This document shows positions 42,018-51,423 of a stretch of DNA of 51,644 nt, in pieces. Each line of letters begins with the position of its first letter. Position 1 is the first letter of the stretch. The notes below the pieces were generated by a model. It had not been told where the DNA came from, searched no databases, and was given only the letters and a program-made list of their open reading frames with translations. A program made the position numbers and the translations under genes. The stretch comes from Planctomyces sp. SH-PL62 (GTDB lineage: Bacteria; Planctomycetota; Planctomycetia; Planctomycetales; Planctomycetaceae), in the NCBI GenBank assembly GCA_945893045.1, contig CAMDEA010000037.1, positions 1 through 51,644 of the forward strand, read 5' to 3'.

Positions 42018-43598
42018 ATGGAAGAATGCCTCAAACGAGTTCCGAAAAGCAGTTGCCGGAGTTCCTCGAGGAAACTGCTGCGATTCCTCTTCGTCCTCTG
42101 CATCCCATGCACCGCACTCGCGGCGGAGAAACCGAATATCGTCGTGATCTTGGCCGACGATCTCGGTTACGGTGACGTGCAGTGCAACAACCCGGACCGT
42201 GGCAAGATCCCAACGCCGAACATCGACCGACTCGCGTTGCAAGGGATGCGCTTCACCGACGCGCATACGAGCAGCGGTGTGTGTTCGCCGACGCGCTACA
42301 CGCTGCTCACCGGGCGGTATCATTGGCGGTCGCGGTTGCAGGCGGGAATCGTGACGTATTTGGAACAGCCGCTCATCGCGCCGGACCGGCTCACGCTCGC
42401 GGGCTTGACGAGGCAGCACGGCTATCGCACCGCGGCGGTTGGGAAGTGGCACCTCGGCTGGGATTGGGACATCACACCGGAGCAGCGCGCGTTGATCGCT
42501 CCGCCGCGCGGGAACAAAGCGCCGAAGGACACGGACGCGCACCGCGCCGCGTGGAGGGACATCTATGCGAAGCCGATCGGTGGCGGGCCGACGACGCGCG
42601 GATTCGATGAATACTTCGGCACCGACGTGCCGAACTGGCCGCCTTACGCCTTCATCCGCAACGATCGCACGGACGGAATCCCGAGCGAGTTCCTGCCAGC
42701 GCCGCTGCTGAGGAATCACCTCGCCGGCATCCCCGGTCCGGCGCTCGCTGGCTGGAAGCTCGAAGACATCCTGCCCACGCTGGCCAAGCAGGCGTGCCGC
42801 TTCATCGAGGAATCGGCGAAGTCATCAATGCCATTCTTCCTCTACATGCCGCTCACCTCTCCGCACACGCCGATCGCCGTCGCGGACGAGTGGCGCGGCA
42901 AGAGCGGGTTGAATGACTACGCGGACTTCGTGATGGAGACCGACGCGATGGTCGGCCGTGTGCTCGCTGCTCTGGATAGGAGCGGAGCCGCGGAAAACAC
43001 GCTTGTCGTTTTCACGAGCGACAACGGCTGCGCCCCGCACGCGGGTTTCGCTGAGCTGAATGCGAAGGGACATTTTCCGAGCGGACCGTTGCGGGGACGG
43101 AAGGCCGATGCGTGGGAAGGCGGGCATCGCGTGCCTTTCATCGTGCGCTGGCCCGGAGTGGTGAAAGCAGGCACGCGCTGCGACGCACTCGCCCATCAGG
43201 CCGATCTCATGGCGACCGTCGCGGAAACCCTCGGCACGAAGGTGCCCGGCGGCGCGGGTGAGGACAGCGTGAGCCTTCTGCCGCTGCTGCGCGGCGAGGA
43301 AAAGCCGGTGCGCGTGTATGCGATCAGCCACGCATCGTCCGGCCTGCCCGCGCTGCGGAAAGGCTCGTGGAAGATCATCTTCGGCCCGGACAGCGATGGC
43401 ACTCGCGCACGGGCGGATGTCGCGCCCACCGGGCAACTGTACGATCTTGCGAGTGACCTCGGCGAAACGAAGAACCTGTGGGTCGAGAAGCCCGATCTCG
43501 TCGCCGAACTCACCGCAGCGATGGAGCGTCTCGTTGCCGCGCACCCGAATGACGTTCCGGTGAATTGGCGTCGCTATCTCCAACCCAAATCCAAATGA
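42018..43598 (+). CDS. Secreted sulfatase (arylsulfatase type)
   Basis: The start ATG 42018 has GGGGGGAAG upstream; the longer frame crosses decayed sequence and is rejected. The protein has 526 residues with a signal peptide ending near residue 36. Metal-binding aspartates are in VVILADDLGYGD (D47, D48), and the signature CSPTR is at 89-93 with the formylglycine cysteine C89. Further motifs are VGKWHLGWDWD, PFFLYMPLTSPHTP, FTSDNGCAPH and GHRVPFIVRWPG. All core catalytic residues appear present, so it should be active if matured. It lies beside a second, fused sulfatase (45368-48490). Confidence 0.93.
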   Translation: MEECLKRVPKSSCRSSSRKLLRFLFVLCIPCTALAAEKPNIVVILADDLGYGDVQCNNPDRGKIPTPNIDRLALQGMRFTDAHTSSGVCSPTRYTLLTGRYHWRSRLQAGIVTYLEQPLIAPDRLTLAGLTRQHGYRTAAVGKWHLGWDWDITPEQRALIAPPRGNKAPKDTDAHRAAWRDIYAKPIGGGPTTRGFDEYFGTDVPNWPPYAFIRNDRTDGIPSEFLPAPLLRNHLAGIPGPALAGWKLEDILPTLAKQACRFIEESAKSSMPFFLYMPLTSPHTPIAVADEWRGKSGLNDYADFVMETDAMVGRVLAALDRSGAAENTLVVFTSDNGCAPHAGFAELNAKGHFPSGPLRGRKADAWEGGHRVPFIVRWPGVVKAGTRCDALAHQADLMATVAETLGTKVPGGAGEDSVSLLPLLRGEEKPVRVYAISHASSGLPALRKGSWKIIFGPDSDGTRARADVAPTGQLYDLASDLGETKNLWVEKPDLVAELTAAMERLVAAHPNDVPVNWRRYLQPKSK

Positions 43599-43601
43599 AA
43601 G

Positions 43602-43767
43602 TTCAGCGCTCAGTGGCTGGCTCATCTCTCGAAGATGTATCAGAACCCGAAAGACCCCCAAGACGCCGTGCCGCCCATCGCGTTTGTGAACTCGACCGAC
43701 GAACTGCTTCAGCGAGTCGATGCCGTCATGATCTTCAGCCTGGATGGTCGGCTGCATCGGAAACTCT
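43602..43767 (+). pseudogene. Gfo/Idh/MocA-type oxidoreductase fragment
   Basis: The frame reads QWLAHLSKMYQNPKDPQDAV and then FVNSTDELLQRVDAVMIFSL followed by DGRLHRKL. This is like the segment of Gfo/Idh/MocA oxidoreductases that leads up to the conserved DGRPH-type motif. It has no Rossmann start (GxGxxG) before it and no C-terminal domain after it. The following bases to 43904 contain no further recognisable protein. Confidence 0.55.
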
Positions 43768-43910
43768 GCCGTGGGGTGCCGCAGACAACAACGGCGACAA
43801 CTCCACGACCTGCTGACGTTCCTGCTGATCGAGGCACCGAACGCCGAGTCGCCATAGATTCCATGGAATAGACTGTCACTGCACGCCCCAACTTCCGAGA
43901 GGTCATGGTC

Positions 43911-45371
43911 ATGATGCGTTCGCTTCTGAAGTCGTTCTTCTGTGGGTTGATTCTTGCCGCGTGGAGCTTCGTCGGATCGGGAGTCGCGGACGACGCGCCC
44001 GTGAAGTCGCGGAACTCGATCCTCATTCCAGGATTCGACAGTGACGAGCCGTTTCTCGAAGGTTGGACGGCCCGCGCGCCGCGCAATGAGTTGCAGCCGG
44101 TATTCTCATTCGACTCGAAGGGCGGTCCTAAAAATGTTGGCTGCTTGATTGTCACTCACGATCAGCGTGACGGCTTGGACGGTTGGTTTCAGAAGTCGTT
44201 TGCGGTGACCGGCGGCGAATTCTTCCGCTTTCAGGCCGTTCGCAAACTGACGGACGTGACGTTACCGAGGCGCAGCGCGCTGGTGCGAGTGCTGTGGCAG
44301 AACGATGCCGGAAAAATGGTCTCGGCCGACGTGCCGGAACAGCAGCTTAAGGAGTTGGGTCACGTCCCCACCGCCGAACCGGAACATCCCGTGGACGGCT
44401 CGACCGATGCGAACGGCTGGACCACGGTCAGCGGCGTTTATCGCGTCCCGATGAAGGCCACGCGCGCTGTCGTTGAGTTGCACCTGCAATGGGCACCGAA
44501 CGGCCGCATCGAGTGGAGCGACATCGAGTTTGCGAAGACCACGCCGCCGCCGAGTCGCAAGGTGCGGCTGGCCACGGTTCACTACAAGCCGAACGGCAAG
44601 TCTCCGCGCGAGAACTGCGAGGAGTTCGCGCCGCTCATTGCCGAGGCCGCGAAGCAGAAAGCCGACCTCGTCGTGCTGGGGGAAACGGTCCCCACGGCTT
44701 CGGCGAACGTGAAGCCGCAGCAGGTTCACGAAACCGCCGAGCCGATCCCCGGCCCGTCAACCGACTACTTCGGGGAACTTGCGAAGAAACATCATCTGCA
44801 CATCGTCCTGAGCCTGTACGAGCGCGACAAACATCTCGTCTACAACACCGCTGTGCTGCTCGGTCCCGATGGCAAGCTGATCGGCAAGTATCGCAAGGTT
44901 TGTCTGCCGCACGGCGAGGTTGAGAAAGGGATCGCGCCGGGCCACGACTATCCGGTATTCGACACGAAGTTCGGCAAGGTCGGACTGATGGTCTGCTATG
45001 ACGGCTTCTTTCCCGAAGTCGCTCGCGAACTGTCGAACCGCGGCGCGGAAGTCATCGCCTGGCCGGTCTGGGGCTGCAACCCGCAACTGGCGAAAGCTCG
45101 CGCGTGTGAGAATCACGTCTACATCGTCAGCAGCACCTTCATGGCCCCGAAGGACGGCTGGATGCTCTCGGCCGTCTTCGATCAAACCGGCAAGCCGATC
45201 GCCCAAGCGGAGACTTGGGGCACGGTCGCCGTCGCCGAAGTCGAACTGAGCCAACCCTACATCGGCCCGTACAACCTCGGCGACTTCCGCTCGATGATCG
45301 AGAGGCACCGGCCGATCACGACGCCGGAAGACAATGAATCGCGAGTCATCGGAGTCTCGAAAAAACCATGA
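43911..45371 (+). CDS. Exported carbon-nitrogen hydrolase (nitrilase superfamily)
   Basis: ATG 43911 lies eight bases after GAGAGG, a better spacing than ATG 43905. The protein has 486 residues with a signal peptide at about 1-24. An N-terminal beta-sandwich, carbohydrate-binding-like (about 35-200), precedes the nitrilase fold. Catalytic triad candidates are Glu in VVLGETVPTA, Lys in KYRKVCLPHGEVEKG and Cys in LMVCYDGFFPEVAREL. The family hydrolyses amides, nitriles or carbamoyl groups; the export signal and added domain point to a surface or periplasmic substrate, perhaps a glycan amide. Its stop overlaps the start of the sulfatase fusion (ATGA at 45368-45371). Confidence 0.85.
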   Translation: MMRSLLKSFFCGLILAAWSFVGSGVADDAPVKSRNSILIPGFDSDEPFLEGWTARAPRNELQPVFSFDSKGGPKNVGCLIVTHDQRDGLDGWFQKSFAVTGGEFFRFQAVRKLTDVTLPRRSALVRVLWQNDAGKMVSADVPEQQLKELGHVPTAEPEHPVDGSTDANGWTTVSGVYRVPMKATRAVVELHLQWAPNGRIEWSDIEFAKTTPPPSRKVRLATVHYKPNGKSPRENCEEFAPLIAEAAKQKADLVVLGETVPTASANVKPQQVHETAEPIPGPSTDYFGELAKKHHLHIVLSLYERDKHLVYNTAVLLGPDGKLIGKYRKVCLPHGEVEKGIAPGHDYPVFDTKFGKVGLMVCYDGFFPEVARELSNRGAEVIAWPVWGCNPQLAKARACENHVYIVSSTFMAPKDGWMLSAVFDQTGKPIAQAETWGTVAVAEVELSQPYIGPYNLGDFRSMIERHRPITTPEDNESRVIGVSKKP

Positions 45372-48300
45372 ACCGAACCGCTTGCCTCACGCTGACTCTG
45401 ACCGCCCTGTTGCTGGCTCGGCCCACCCTGTTCGCTTCGGAACCGGCTCGCACTTCCAAGCCCAACGTCGTTGTCATTCTGGCAGACGATCTGGGCTACG
45501 GCGATCTCGGCTGCTACGGCTCGAAGGAAATCCGCACGCCGCATCTCGACCGCATGGCGGCGGAGGGGCTGCGATTCACTTCGTTTTACGCGCAGGCGTT
45601 TTGCGGACCGAGCCGGACCGCGCTGCTGACGGGCTGCTATCCGTTGCGAGTGGCGGAAGTTGGAAACAAAAAGCATCACATGCCCGTGCCTCACGCGCGC
45701 GAGACCTTGCTTTCGGAAGTGCTCCAGCGCGCGGGGTATGCCACGGCGCAAATCGGCAAATGGGATCTTGCCGGGCATGAGCCGGATCGCTGGGAACACT
45801 CGCAGAACTCGCCGCTGAAACGGGGCTTCGACCGGCAATTCGGCACGCCGGCAAGTAACGACTTTTGGGAGAAGACCGCGCTCTTCCGAGATGACCGGGT
45901 GATCGAGAACCCGGTGGACCTCACCGAGTCCACCACCCAGCGCTACGCCGACGAGGCCATTCGATTCATCCGCGAGCGGAAGAGTCAGCCCTTTTTCCTG
46001 TACCTCTGCCCCAACATGCCGCACACCGCGCTGCACGCTGGGGCGGAGTTTCGCGGCAAGTCGCCGCGCGGTCTTTACGGCGACGTGGTTGAGGAACTCG
46101 ATCATCACGTTGGCCGGATTCTCGACACGCTGCGCAGCGAGGGTCTCGACAAGAACACATTCGTCATTTTCACCAGCGACAACGGTCCGTGGCTGCTGCG
46201 AAAAGAAAACGGCGGCAGCGCGGGGCCGCTGCGCGGCGGCAAGACCTCGACCTGGGAGGGGGGCGTGCGCGTCCCGGCCATCGCTTGGGCACCGGGTCGC
46301 ATCGCGGCTGGAAAGACGAGCGGGCGCATCGCGAGCACACTCGATCTGCTGCCCACGTTCGCGAAACTCGCCGAGGCGACGTTGCCGGTCAACAAGATCG
46401 ACGGCCGTGATCTCTCCGCGTGGTTGCTCAAAGGACCGCCCGCCGCCGAAGACGCGGCCACGCATCTCTACCATGTCAACACGCATCTTCAGGCCGTGCG
46501 TCAGGGCCGCTGGAAGCTGCACCTGCCGCGCCCCGTCCCTGTGCCGTGGCTCAGTCGCGGTCTGCGTCGCGCGCACATCGCCGAGGCCGACCTGTTCGAG
46601 ATCAAGACCCCGCTGCTGTACGACTTGGACGCCGACATCGGCGAGAGGGACGATGTCGCCTCGCAACATTCCGACGTGGTGCGGCAACTGCTCGCGCTGG
46701 CCGACAAGTCCCGCGCCGAGCTTGGCGACTACGACCGCATCGGCACCGAAGCTCGTTTCTTCGACGCCGGCCCGCCGCGTCCCGAAATGAATGACTGGAA
46801 GCAGGAGCCCGATCAGAAGACTCCCGCGCCTCCGAAGAACATGTCCGCCGTTGCCGACGAACTCCAGCCGCGTCTCACCAAGCCGGTCAAACTTCTGCTG
46901 GAGGAAACATTCTCCGCCGCGACGCTCGGCAAGCCGTGGGAGCCGGGCGGTCGAGCCGGAGCGTTCCGCATTGTGGACGGCGCGTTGCAGGGGGTCAGCC
47001 TGCCGGACGAGGGCCACGGTCCCTCCGTCGGTGTGCCGCTCGACGGGCGTAATTTCACGATCGGCTTCCGCTTCAAGTACGCGAAGCCGGGCTACTTCCT
47101 CTTCCTGCTCGATGGCGAGAGCCAGTTCGGTGGCGCGGCGCATTTGCTGCGCGTCTCGCTGGCACCCACGCTGATGACCCTCGCGCAAGATCGCGGCGCG
47201 CCGGCCTCGAAGCTGGCGCAGAAGTGGGGCAAGGACGCCCCCGCGCCGACGAAGGAACAGCTCGCCGATCCGAAATATTACCGCATCGAGAAGTTGGCCT
47301 CGCAACCCGTGAAGGTTGGCGACGGCCAGTGGCACCGCGTCCTCATCGAGCAGCATGGCAACGACGTGCTCGTGCAATTGGACGACCTGCCGCCGCTCGC
47401 CGCCACCAGCACGGTGCTCGACGTGAAGAAGTCGCGCATCGTGTTCCTCGTCGGCCAGGCCGGCACCGTGCTCGTGGACGACGTGAAGGTTTGGGAGAAC
47501 TCCCGGATGGAGAAGACCATCTCCGCGAACACCGAAACTTTCCCGCTCCCTTCCGCCGACGAACCGCTGCTGGAAAGACTCTCGCTGCCGAAGGCGGCGG
47601 AGTCGCTAGACCGCGTTTCGCTGGCGTGGATTCGGGAGCACCATTGCGGCTCGTGCCACACCGGCTGGCCCTATCTGATGTCGCGCGCGGTGCTCAAGGA
47701 GACGCCCGCACCCGCGCTGACGGAGATTCGCCAGTTCTTCGAGAGCCGCATCACAAACTGGGATGCCGACGAAAAGATCGACAAGCATTGGCCCCGCGAA
47801 ATCGTCGGCACCTCGGCGGCGCTGGCGATTCACGACGCGCAGACCACCGGCAAGTTGCAGCCCGTCACGCGACAGGCACTCGACCGCGTGTGGACCTTGC
47901 AGCGCGCGGACGGCACCTGGGATTGGCCCAAATGCCATTGGCCCCCTTTCGAGATTGATGACTACTACGGCGCGGTGCTGGCCGCCGTCGGCGTGGGTCA
48001 CGCGCCGGAGAACTACGCGCAGGGCGACTCTGCCAAGGTGGGCGTGGAAAAGTTGCGCGCGTACTTCCAGAGCACCGCGCCTCCCAGCCTGCATCACCAG
48101 ACGTGGCTGCTCTGGGCCTCAGTGAAACTGGACGGGCTTCTGTCCGCTGAGGAGCAGCAAGCCACGATCAAAGAACTGCTGGCACTGCAACGCAGCGACG
48201 GCGGTTGGTCGCTGGAGTCGCTCGGCAAAGGCTGGGTGGGGGGAAAAGGCGAGAAGGCCAACCCCGACGCGCCGAGCGATGGCTACGGCACCGGCTTGGT

Positions 48301-48490
48301 CATCTATGTCCTGCGTCAAGCCGGAGTGCCGGCGAGCCACGACTCGATCCAACGTGGCAAGACTTGGCTCACTGCGAATCAACGCGCCTCCGGCCGCTGG
48401 TTCACACGCTCGCTCAACGGCGTCAAACAACACTTCATCAGCGACACGGCCACAGCGTTCGCGGTGTTGGCTCTGGACGCTTGCAAGTGA
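45368..48490 (+). CDS. Sulfatase fused to jelly-roll and haem c/cyclase-like domains
   Basis: 1040 residues with a signal peptide at about 1-23. The sulfatase domain (about 30-480) has VVILADDLGYGDLGCYG (D40, D41), CGPSR at 79-83, IGKWDLAG, FTSDNGPWLL and WEGGVRVPAIAWAPG. A jelly-roll domain resembling 3-keto-disaccharide hydrolase (DUF1080) modules spans about 510-720 (KLLLEETFSAATLGKPWEPG). The C-terminal third (about 725-1040) has haem motif CGSCH at about 760 and helical repeats ELLALQRSDGGWSLESLGKG and ASGRWFTRSL, related to the separate protein at 18632-19834. A sulfatase covalently linked to a cytochrome c is unusual. Translation is coupled to the nitrilase-family gene. Confidence 0.88.
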   Translation: MNRTACLTLTLTALLLARPTLFASEPARTSKPNVVVILADDLGYGDLGCYGSKEIRTPHLDRMAAEGLRFTSFYAQAFCGPSRTALLTGCYPLRVAEVGNKKHHMPVPHARETLLSEVLQRAGYATAQIGKWDLAGHEPDRWEHSQNSPLKRGFDRQFGTPASNDFWEKTALFRDDRVIENPVDLTESTTQRYADEAIRFIRERKSQPFFLYLCPNMPHTALHAGAEFRGKSPRGLYGDVVEELDHHVGRILDTLRSEGLDKNTFVIFTSDNGPWLLRKENGGSAGPLRGGKTSTWEGGVRVPAIAWAPGRIAAGKTSGRIASTLDLLPTFAKLAEATLPVNKIDGRDLSAWLLKGPPAAEDAATHLYHVNTHLQAVRQGRWKLHLPRPVPVPWLSRGLRRAHIAEADLFEIKTPLLYDLDADIGERDDVASQHSDVVRQLLALADKSRAELGDYDRIGTEARFFDAGPPRPEMNDWKQEPDQKTPAPPKNMSAVADELQPRLTKPVKLLLEETFSAATLGKPWEPGGRAGAFRIVDGALQGVSLPDEGHGPSVGVPLDGRNFTIGFRFKYAKPGYFLFLLDGESQFGGAAHLLRVSLAPTLMTLAQDRGAPASKLAQKWGKDAPAPTKEQLADPKYYRIEKLASQPVKVGDGQWHRVLIEQHGNDVLVQLDDLPPLAATSTVLDVKKSRIVFLVGQAGTVLVDDVKVWENSRMEKTISANTETFPLPSADEPLLERLSLPKAAESLDRVSLAWIREHHCGSCHTGWPYLMSRAVLKETPAPALTEIRQFFESRITNWDADEKIDKHWPREIVGTSAALAIHDAQTTGKLQPVTRQALDRVWTLQRADGTWDWPKCHWPPFEIDDYYGAVLAAVGVGHAPENYAQGDSAKVGVEKLRAYFQSTAPPSLHHQTWLLWASVKLDGLLSAEEQQATIKELLALQRSDGGWSLESLGKGWVGGKGEKANPDAPSDGYGTGLVIYVLRQAGVPASHDSIQRGKTWLTANQRASGRWFTRSLNGVKQHFISDTATAFAVLALDACK

Positions 48491-48568
48491 TCTGGGTTGA
48501 GACCGAAACAAAACGGAAGTGGCAGATCCAAGTCGCAAGATTTCGAGTCGCTGACTCCCGACATTCCG

Positions 48569-49510
48569 CTACGTTCGCATCTGGGTCATCGACTGACGGA
48601 TGATCTCTTCGAGGGCCTTCAGGTGCGGGCTGTGGTAAGTCCCTTTTTTGAGCAGAAGCACCGTCGTTTCTTCGCCGAACCAATCGGTCGCCGAACGGAC
48701 ATGGAGTCGTTTTCGCCGACGCAAGTCTGGCCCGCTCACCAGGACGGAGATGCCCAGGCCCGCAGCCACATAATCGAGGACCAGGTCATAGTTGGTCGTG
48801 TCCACGACGACGTTGAGTCGGTCGAGCAGGCCATGTTGGTGAAGGACGCGTTCAATCTGGCGGCGCGTGATGGTCTCCTTGGCGAGCAGCACGCAGGGGA
48901 AGCGGATCAACAGGTCGAGTGGCACACGGCGGCGGCGTGTCAATTCGTGATTGCGCGGGCAGATGAGCACGAACGGCTCAGTGAAGAGCGGCTCGCATGT
49001 GACCAACGCGGACAGCGGCTCGGCGTCACAGCGACCGACGACCGCCAAGTCGGCCTCGCCGGTTTCTATCAGCCGCGCGGCTTCCAGCGACGTGCGATCG
49101 ACGAGCGTCAGTTGCACGTCCGGGTGACTTGATCGAAACCGATGGAGCGGCTCACGCAACTCGTTGGCCAACAGGCTGGCGTTACTGGCGAGCGTCACAT
49201 GTCTCGCAATCACGCCGCGCCGCTCGTGAAAGATGGTCTTGAGGCGTGCGAAGCCGGTCACCAGCGGCTCGGCAAGTTCCAGAAGCAGCGTGCCGTCCGG
49301 CGTCACTTCGATTCCCCGCCCGTGCCGCCGCACGAGGTCGGCACCCAGTTCCCGTTCGAGCGCCCGAATCTGATGCCAGAGTGCGGGCCGTGACAGGCTC
49401 AGTGTTTCCGCCGCGACGGCGAAGCTGCCGCTCCGCGCGGTCTCGCAGAAGCCTTGCAACTGCTGGATGCGAAGTTCTTTGAAGTAGCGTCTCTTGGTCG
49501 GCCGTGGCAT
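48569..49510 (-). CDS. LysR-family transcriptional regulator
   Basis: 313 residues, cytoplasmic. The winged helix-turn-helix is at about 14-75 (LQGFCETARSGSFAVAAETL and LSRPALWHQIRALERELGAD). A substrate-binding domain of LysR type follows (about 95-300; LTLVDRTSLEAARLIETGEA, DLAVVGRCDAEPLSALV). It converges on the sulfatase fusion gene, ending 78 bases from it, and is divergent from the DUF1501 region at 49680-51292. LysR regulators often control a divergent gene, so the 49511-49873 interval is the likely operator region, but I see no clear T-N11-A dyad. The effector is unknown. Confidence 0.9.
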   Translation of the reverse strand: MPRPTKRRYFKELRIQQLQGFCETARSGSFAVAAETLSLSRPALWHQIRALERELGADLVRRHGRGIEVTPDGTLLLELAEPLVTGFARLKTIFHERRGVIARHVTLASNASLLANELREPLHRFRSSHPDVQLTLVDRTSLEAARLIETGEADLAVVGRCDAEPLSALVTCEPLFTEPFVLICPRNHELTRRRRVPLDLLIRFPCVLLAKETITRRQIERVLHQHGLLDRLNVVVDTTNYDLVLDYVAAGLGISVLVSGPDLRRRKRLHVRSATDWFGEETTVLLLKKGTYHSPHLKALEEIIRQSMTQMRT

Positions 49511-49679
49511 GTGGCTGCTCGATGAATTGCAAAGTTAGTCCAAGCACAACGATCGGTAGGACGATTCTACTTGAACTAATCGTTGATTCCAGTTGCCCCT
49601 TGCAATCTGGAAGTCGATACTGAATCCCAAGCAATTGACATCACCTACCCGCCCGACTTCCCGCCGGAGTCTTCTCGCC

Positions 49680-49880
49680 ATGTCTGCCACGAAGTTTTGT
49701 CCGGGACCGATTTCACGACGCGGGTTCTTGGAGACCGGCGTGATGCAGCCGGGGCGCGACCATTGGTCCAATTCGATGTCCGTGCTGGTGACCGGTGGCG
49801 GCATGAGAACCGGCCAAGTCGTCGGCTCCACCAACGCGAAAGGCGAAGTTCCCAAGAAAAGGCGAAGTGCCGCATGTTGA
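49680..49880 (+). pseudogene. DUF1501 internal-deletion remnant
   Basis: The frame begins MSATKFCPGPISRRGFLETG, a DUF1501 twin-arginine start, and then jumps directly to VMQPGRDHWSNSMSVLVTGG and GMRTGQVVGSTNAKGEVPK, which belong near the C-terminus. About 350 residues that should lie between are missing. It ends just after the start of the next intact DUF1501 gene. The piece 49511-49679 before it shows nothing recognisable. Confidence 0.8.
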
Positions 49881-51292
49881 CCAGGCTTGACCGATCACGA
49901 GACGCATTGACGCGGCGCAGTTTTCTGCGATGCGGTGCATTGACCGCGACGGGGCTGTCGTTGGCGGACTTGCTGCGGCTGGAAGCCTCGGCGGGTGAGG
50001 TGTCACCGGCGAATGACAAGTCCGTCATTCTGCTCTGGATGGATGGAGGCGCTTCGCACGTCGATTCGTTCGATCCAAAGTCTGAGGCTCCCGCGGAGAC
50101 TCGCGGAGAGTTCTCGTCGATCCCGACGGCGTTGCCCGGCGTGCGTTTTTGCGAACACCTGCCGCGCACCGCGCGGATCGCGGATCGACTGGCCATCATC
50201 CGCTCGATGAATCATCAAGACGGCCTGCACGAGGGAGGCATTCACTGGGTGCAGACTGGGTTTGGTTATCCCCGGCAGATGGACCCGGTCAACATGCGGC
50301 AACCGCGCAATCCCGCCGCCGGAGCGGTGGTCGCGAAGCAGTGTGGGCCGGCTCAGCGGGGTGCGCCGCCCTACGTCAAGATTTTCAAGGACGCCGGCTA
50401 CGCGCATTCCTACCAGGAGGCGGTCTATCTCGGCCCGCAGTTCGATCCGCTGGAGATCGGCGACAACCTGCGGAAGAGTGCGTTTCGCGAAACCGATCCG
50501 TTCCACGCCAAGCATCTCGCGTGTCCGGCGCTGACGATGCGCGCCGATGTCACCGCCGACCGGCTTCAGAACCGCCGCCGTCTGTCGAGCGAACTCGACT
50601 CGTTGCGGAATCAAGTGGATCGTTCCGGCGCGCTGGACCAGATGGACGTGTTCCGCCGGCAAGCGTTTGAACTCCTGGCGGGCAATCGTGTGAGCGACGC
50701 CTTCGATCTGTCGCGCGAGCCGCAGTCGCTGCGCGAGCGCTATGGCCAACACTTGTGGGGGCAGGGGGCGCTGCTGGCTCGCCGATTGGTCGAAACGGGA
50801 GTCCGCTTCGTGACAGTCAACCTGCACGGCGACCCGCCGCTGATGAGCGATCAATTCGCCTGGGACACGCACGTCGATAATTTTCCAGCGATGAGGGATT
50901 CTCTGCTGCCGGTCTTCGATCAGCTCTTCAGCACGCTGGTCGATGATCTGTGGCAGCGCGGACTGCACGAGCGAGTGCTGGTGGTGGCGGTCGGTGACTT
51001 CGGCCGTTCGCCGCGCATCTTTTCGGACGGTCGCCCCGGCGGACCGGGTCGCACTCACTGGCCACAGGCGTTCTCTGCCGTGCTGGCTGGCGGCGGCCTG
51101 CGTGGCGGCCAAGTCGTTGGTTCCTCGTCCCGCGACGGCGGCGAAGTCAAAGACCGCCCGATCAGTCCGCAAGACCTGTGGGCCACCGTCTACACCGCGC
51201 TGGGCATCAATCTCGAAACGATGTTCCACGACCGCTCCGACCGCCCGATCCCCATCCTGCCCGACGGTGAGCCGATCGCTGAGTTGATTTGA
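49874..51292 (+). CDS. DUF1501 domain protein
   Basis: The start is ATG 49874, giving 472 residues; the longer frame upstream lies in a pseudogene. A twin-arginine-type signal is LTRRSFLRCGALTATGLSLA (about 12-31). DUF1501 blocks: ILLWMDGGASHVDSFDPKS (about 51-69), WDTHVDNFPAM, VGDFGRSPRIF and HWPQAFSAVLAGGGLRGGQV. The usual EFGRTPR motif is varied to DFGRSPR. Function unknown. It follows a deletion remnant of a related gene and precedes the terminal heptamer repeat array. Confidence 0.88.
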   Translation: MLTRLDRSRDALTRRSFLRCGALTATGLSLADLLRLEASAGEVSPANDKSVILLWMDGGASHVDSFDPKSEAPAETRGEFSSIPTALPGVRFCEHLPRTARIADRLAIIRSMNHQDGLHEGGIHWVQTGFGYPRQMDPVNMRQPRNPAAGAVVAKQCGPAQRGAPPYVKIFKDAGYAHSYQEAVYLGPQFDPLEIGDNLRKSAFRETDPFHAKHLACPALTMRADVTADRLQNRRRLSSELDSLRNQVDRSGALDQMDVFRRQAFELLAGNRVSDAFDLSREPQSLRERYGQHLWGQGALLARRLVETGVRFVTVNLHGDPPLMSDQFAWDTHVDNFPAMRDSLLPVFDQLFSTLVDDLWQRGLHERVLVVAVGDFGRSPRIFSDGRPGGPGRTHWPQAFSAVLAGGGLRGGQVVGSSSRDGGEVKDRPISPQDLWATVYTALGINLETMFHDRSDRPIPILPDGEPIAELI

Positions 51293-51423
51293 TTGCTGGC
51301 CAGCGACACTGTTCGACAGCGGAAATTGTTCCGCCACACACTGACTGACGAGACAGGCAATGAAAACAAGATCGCTTGCCTGCTAGGGAACGAAAAATGT
51401 GCAGAACGACAAAGGTGAACGAC

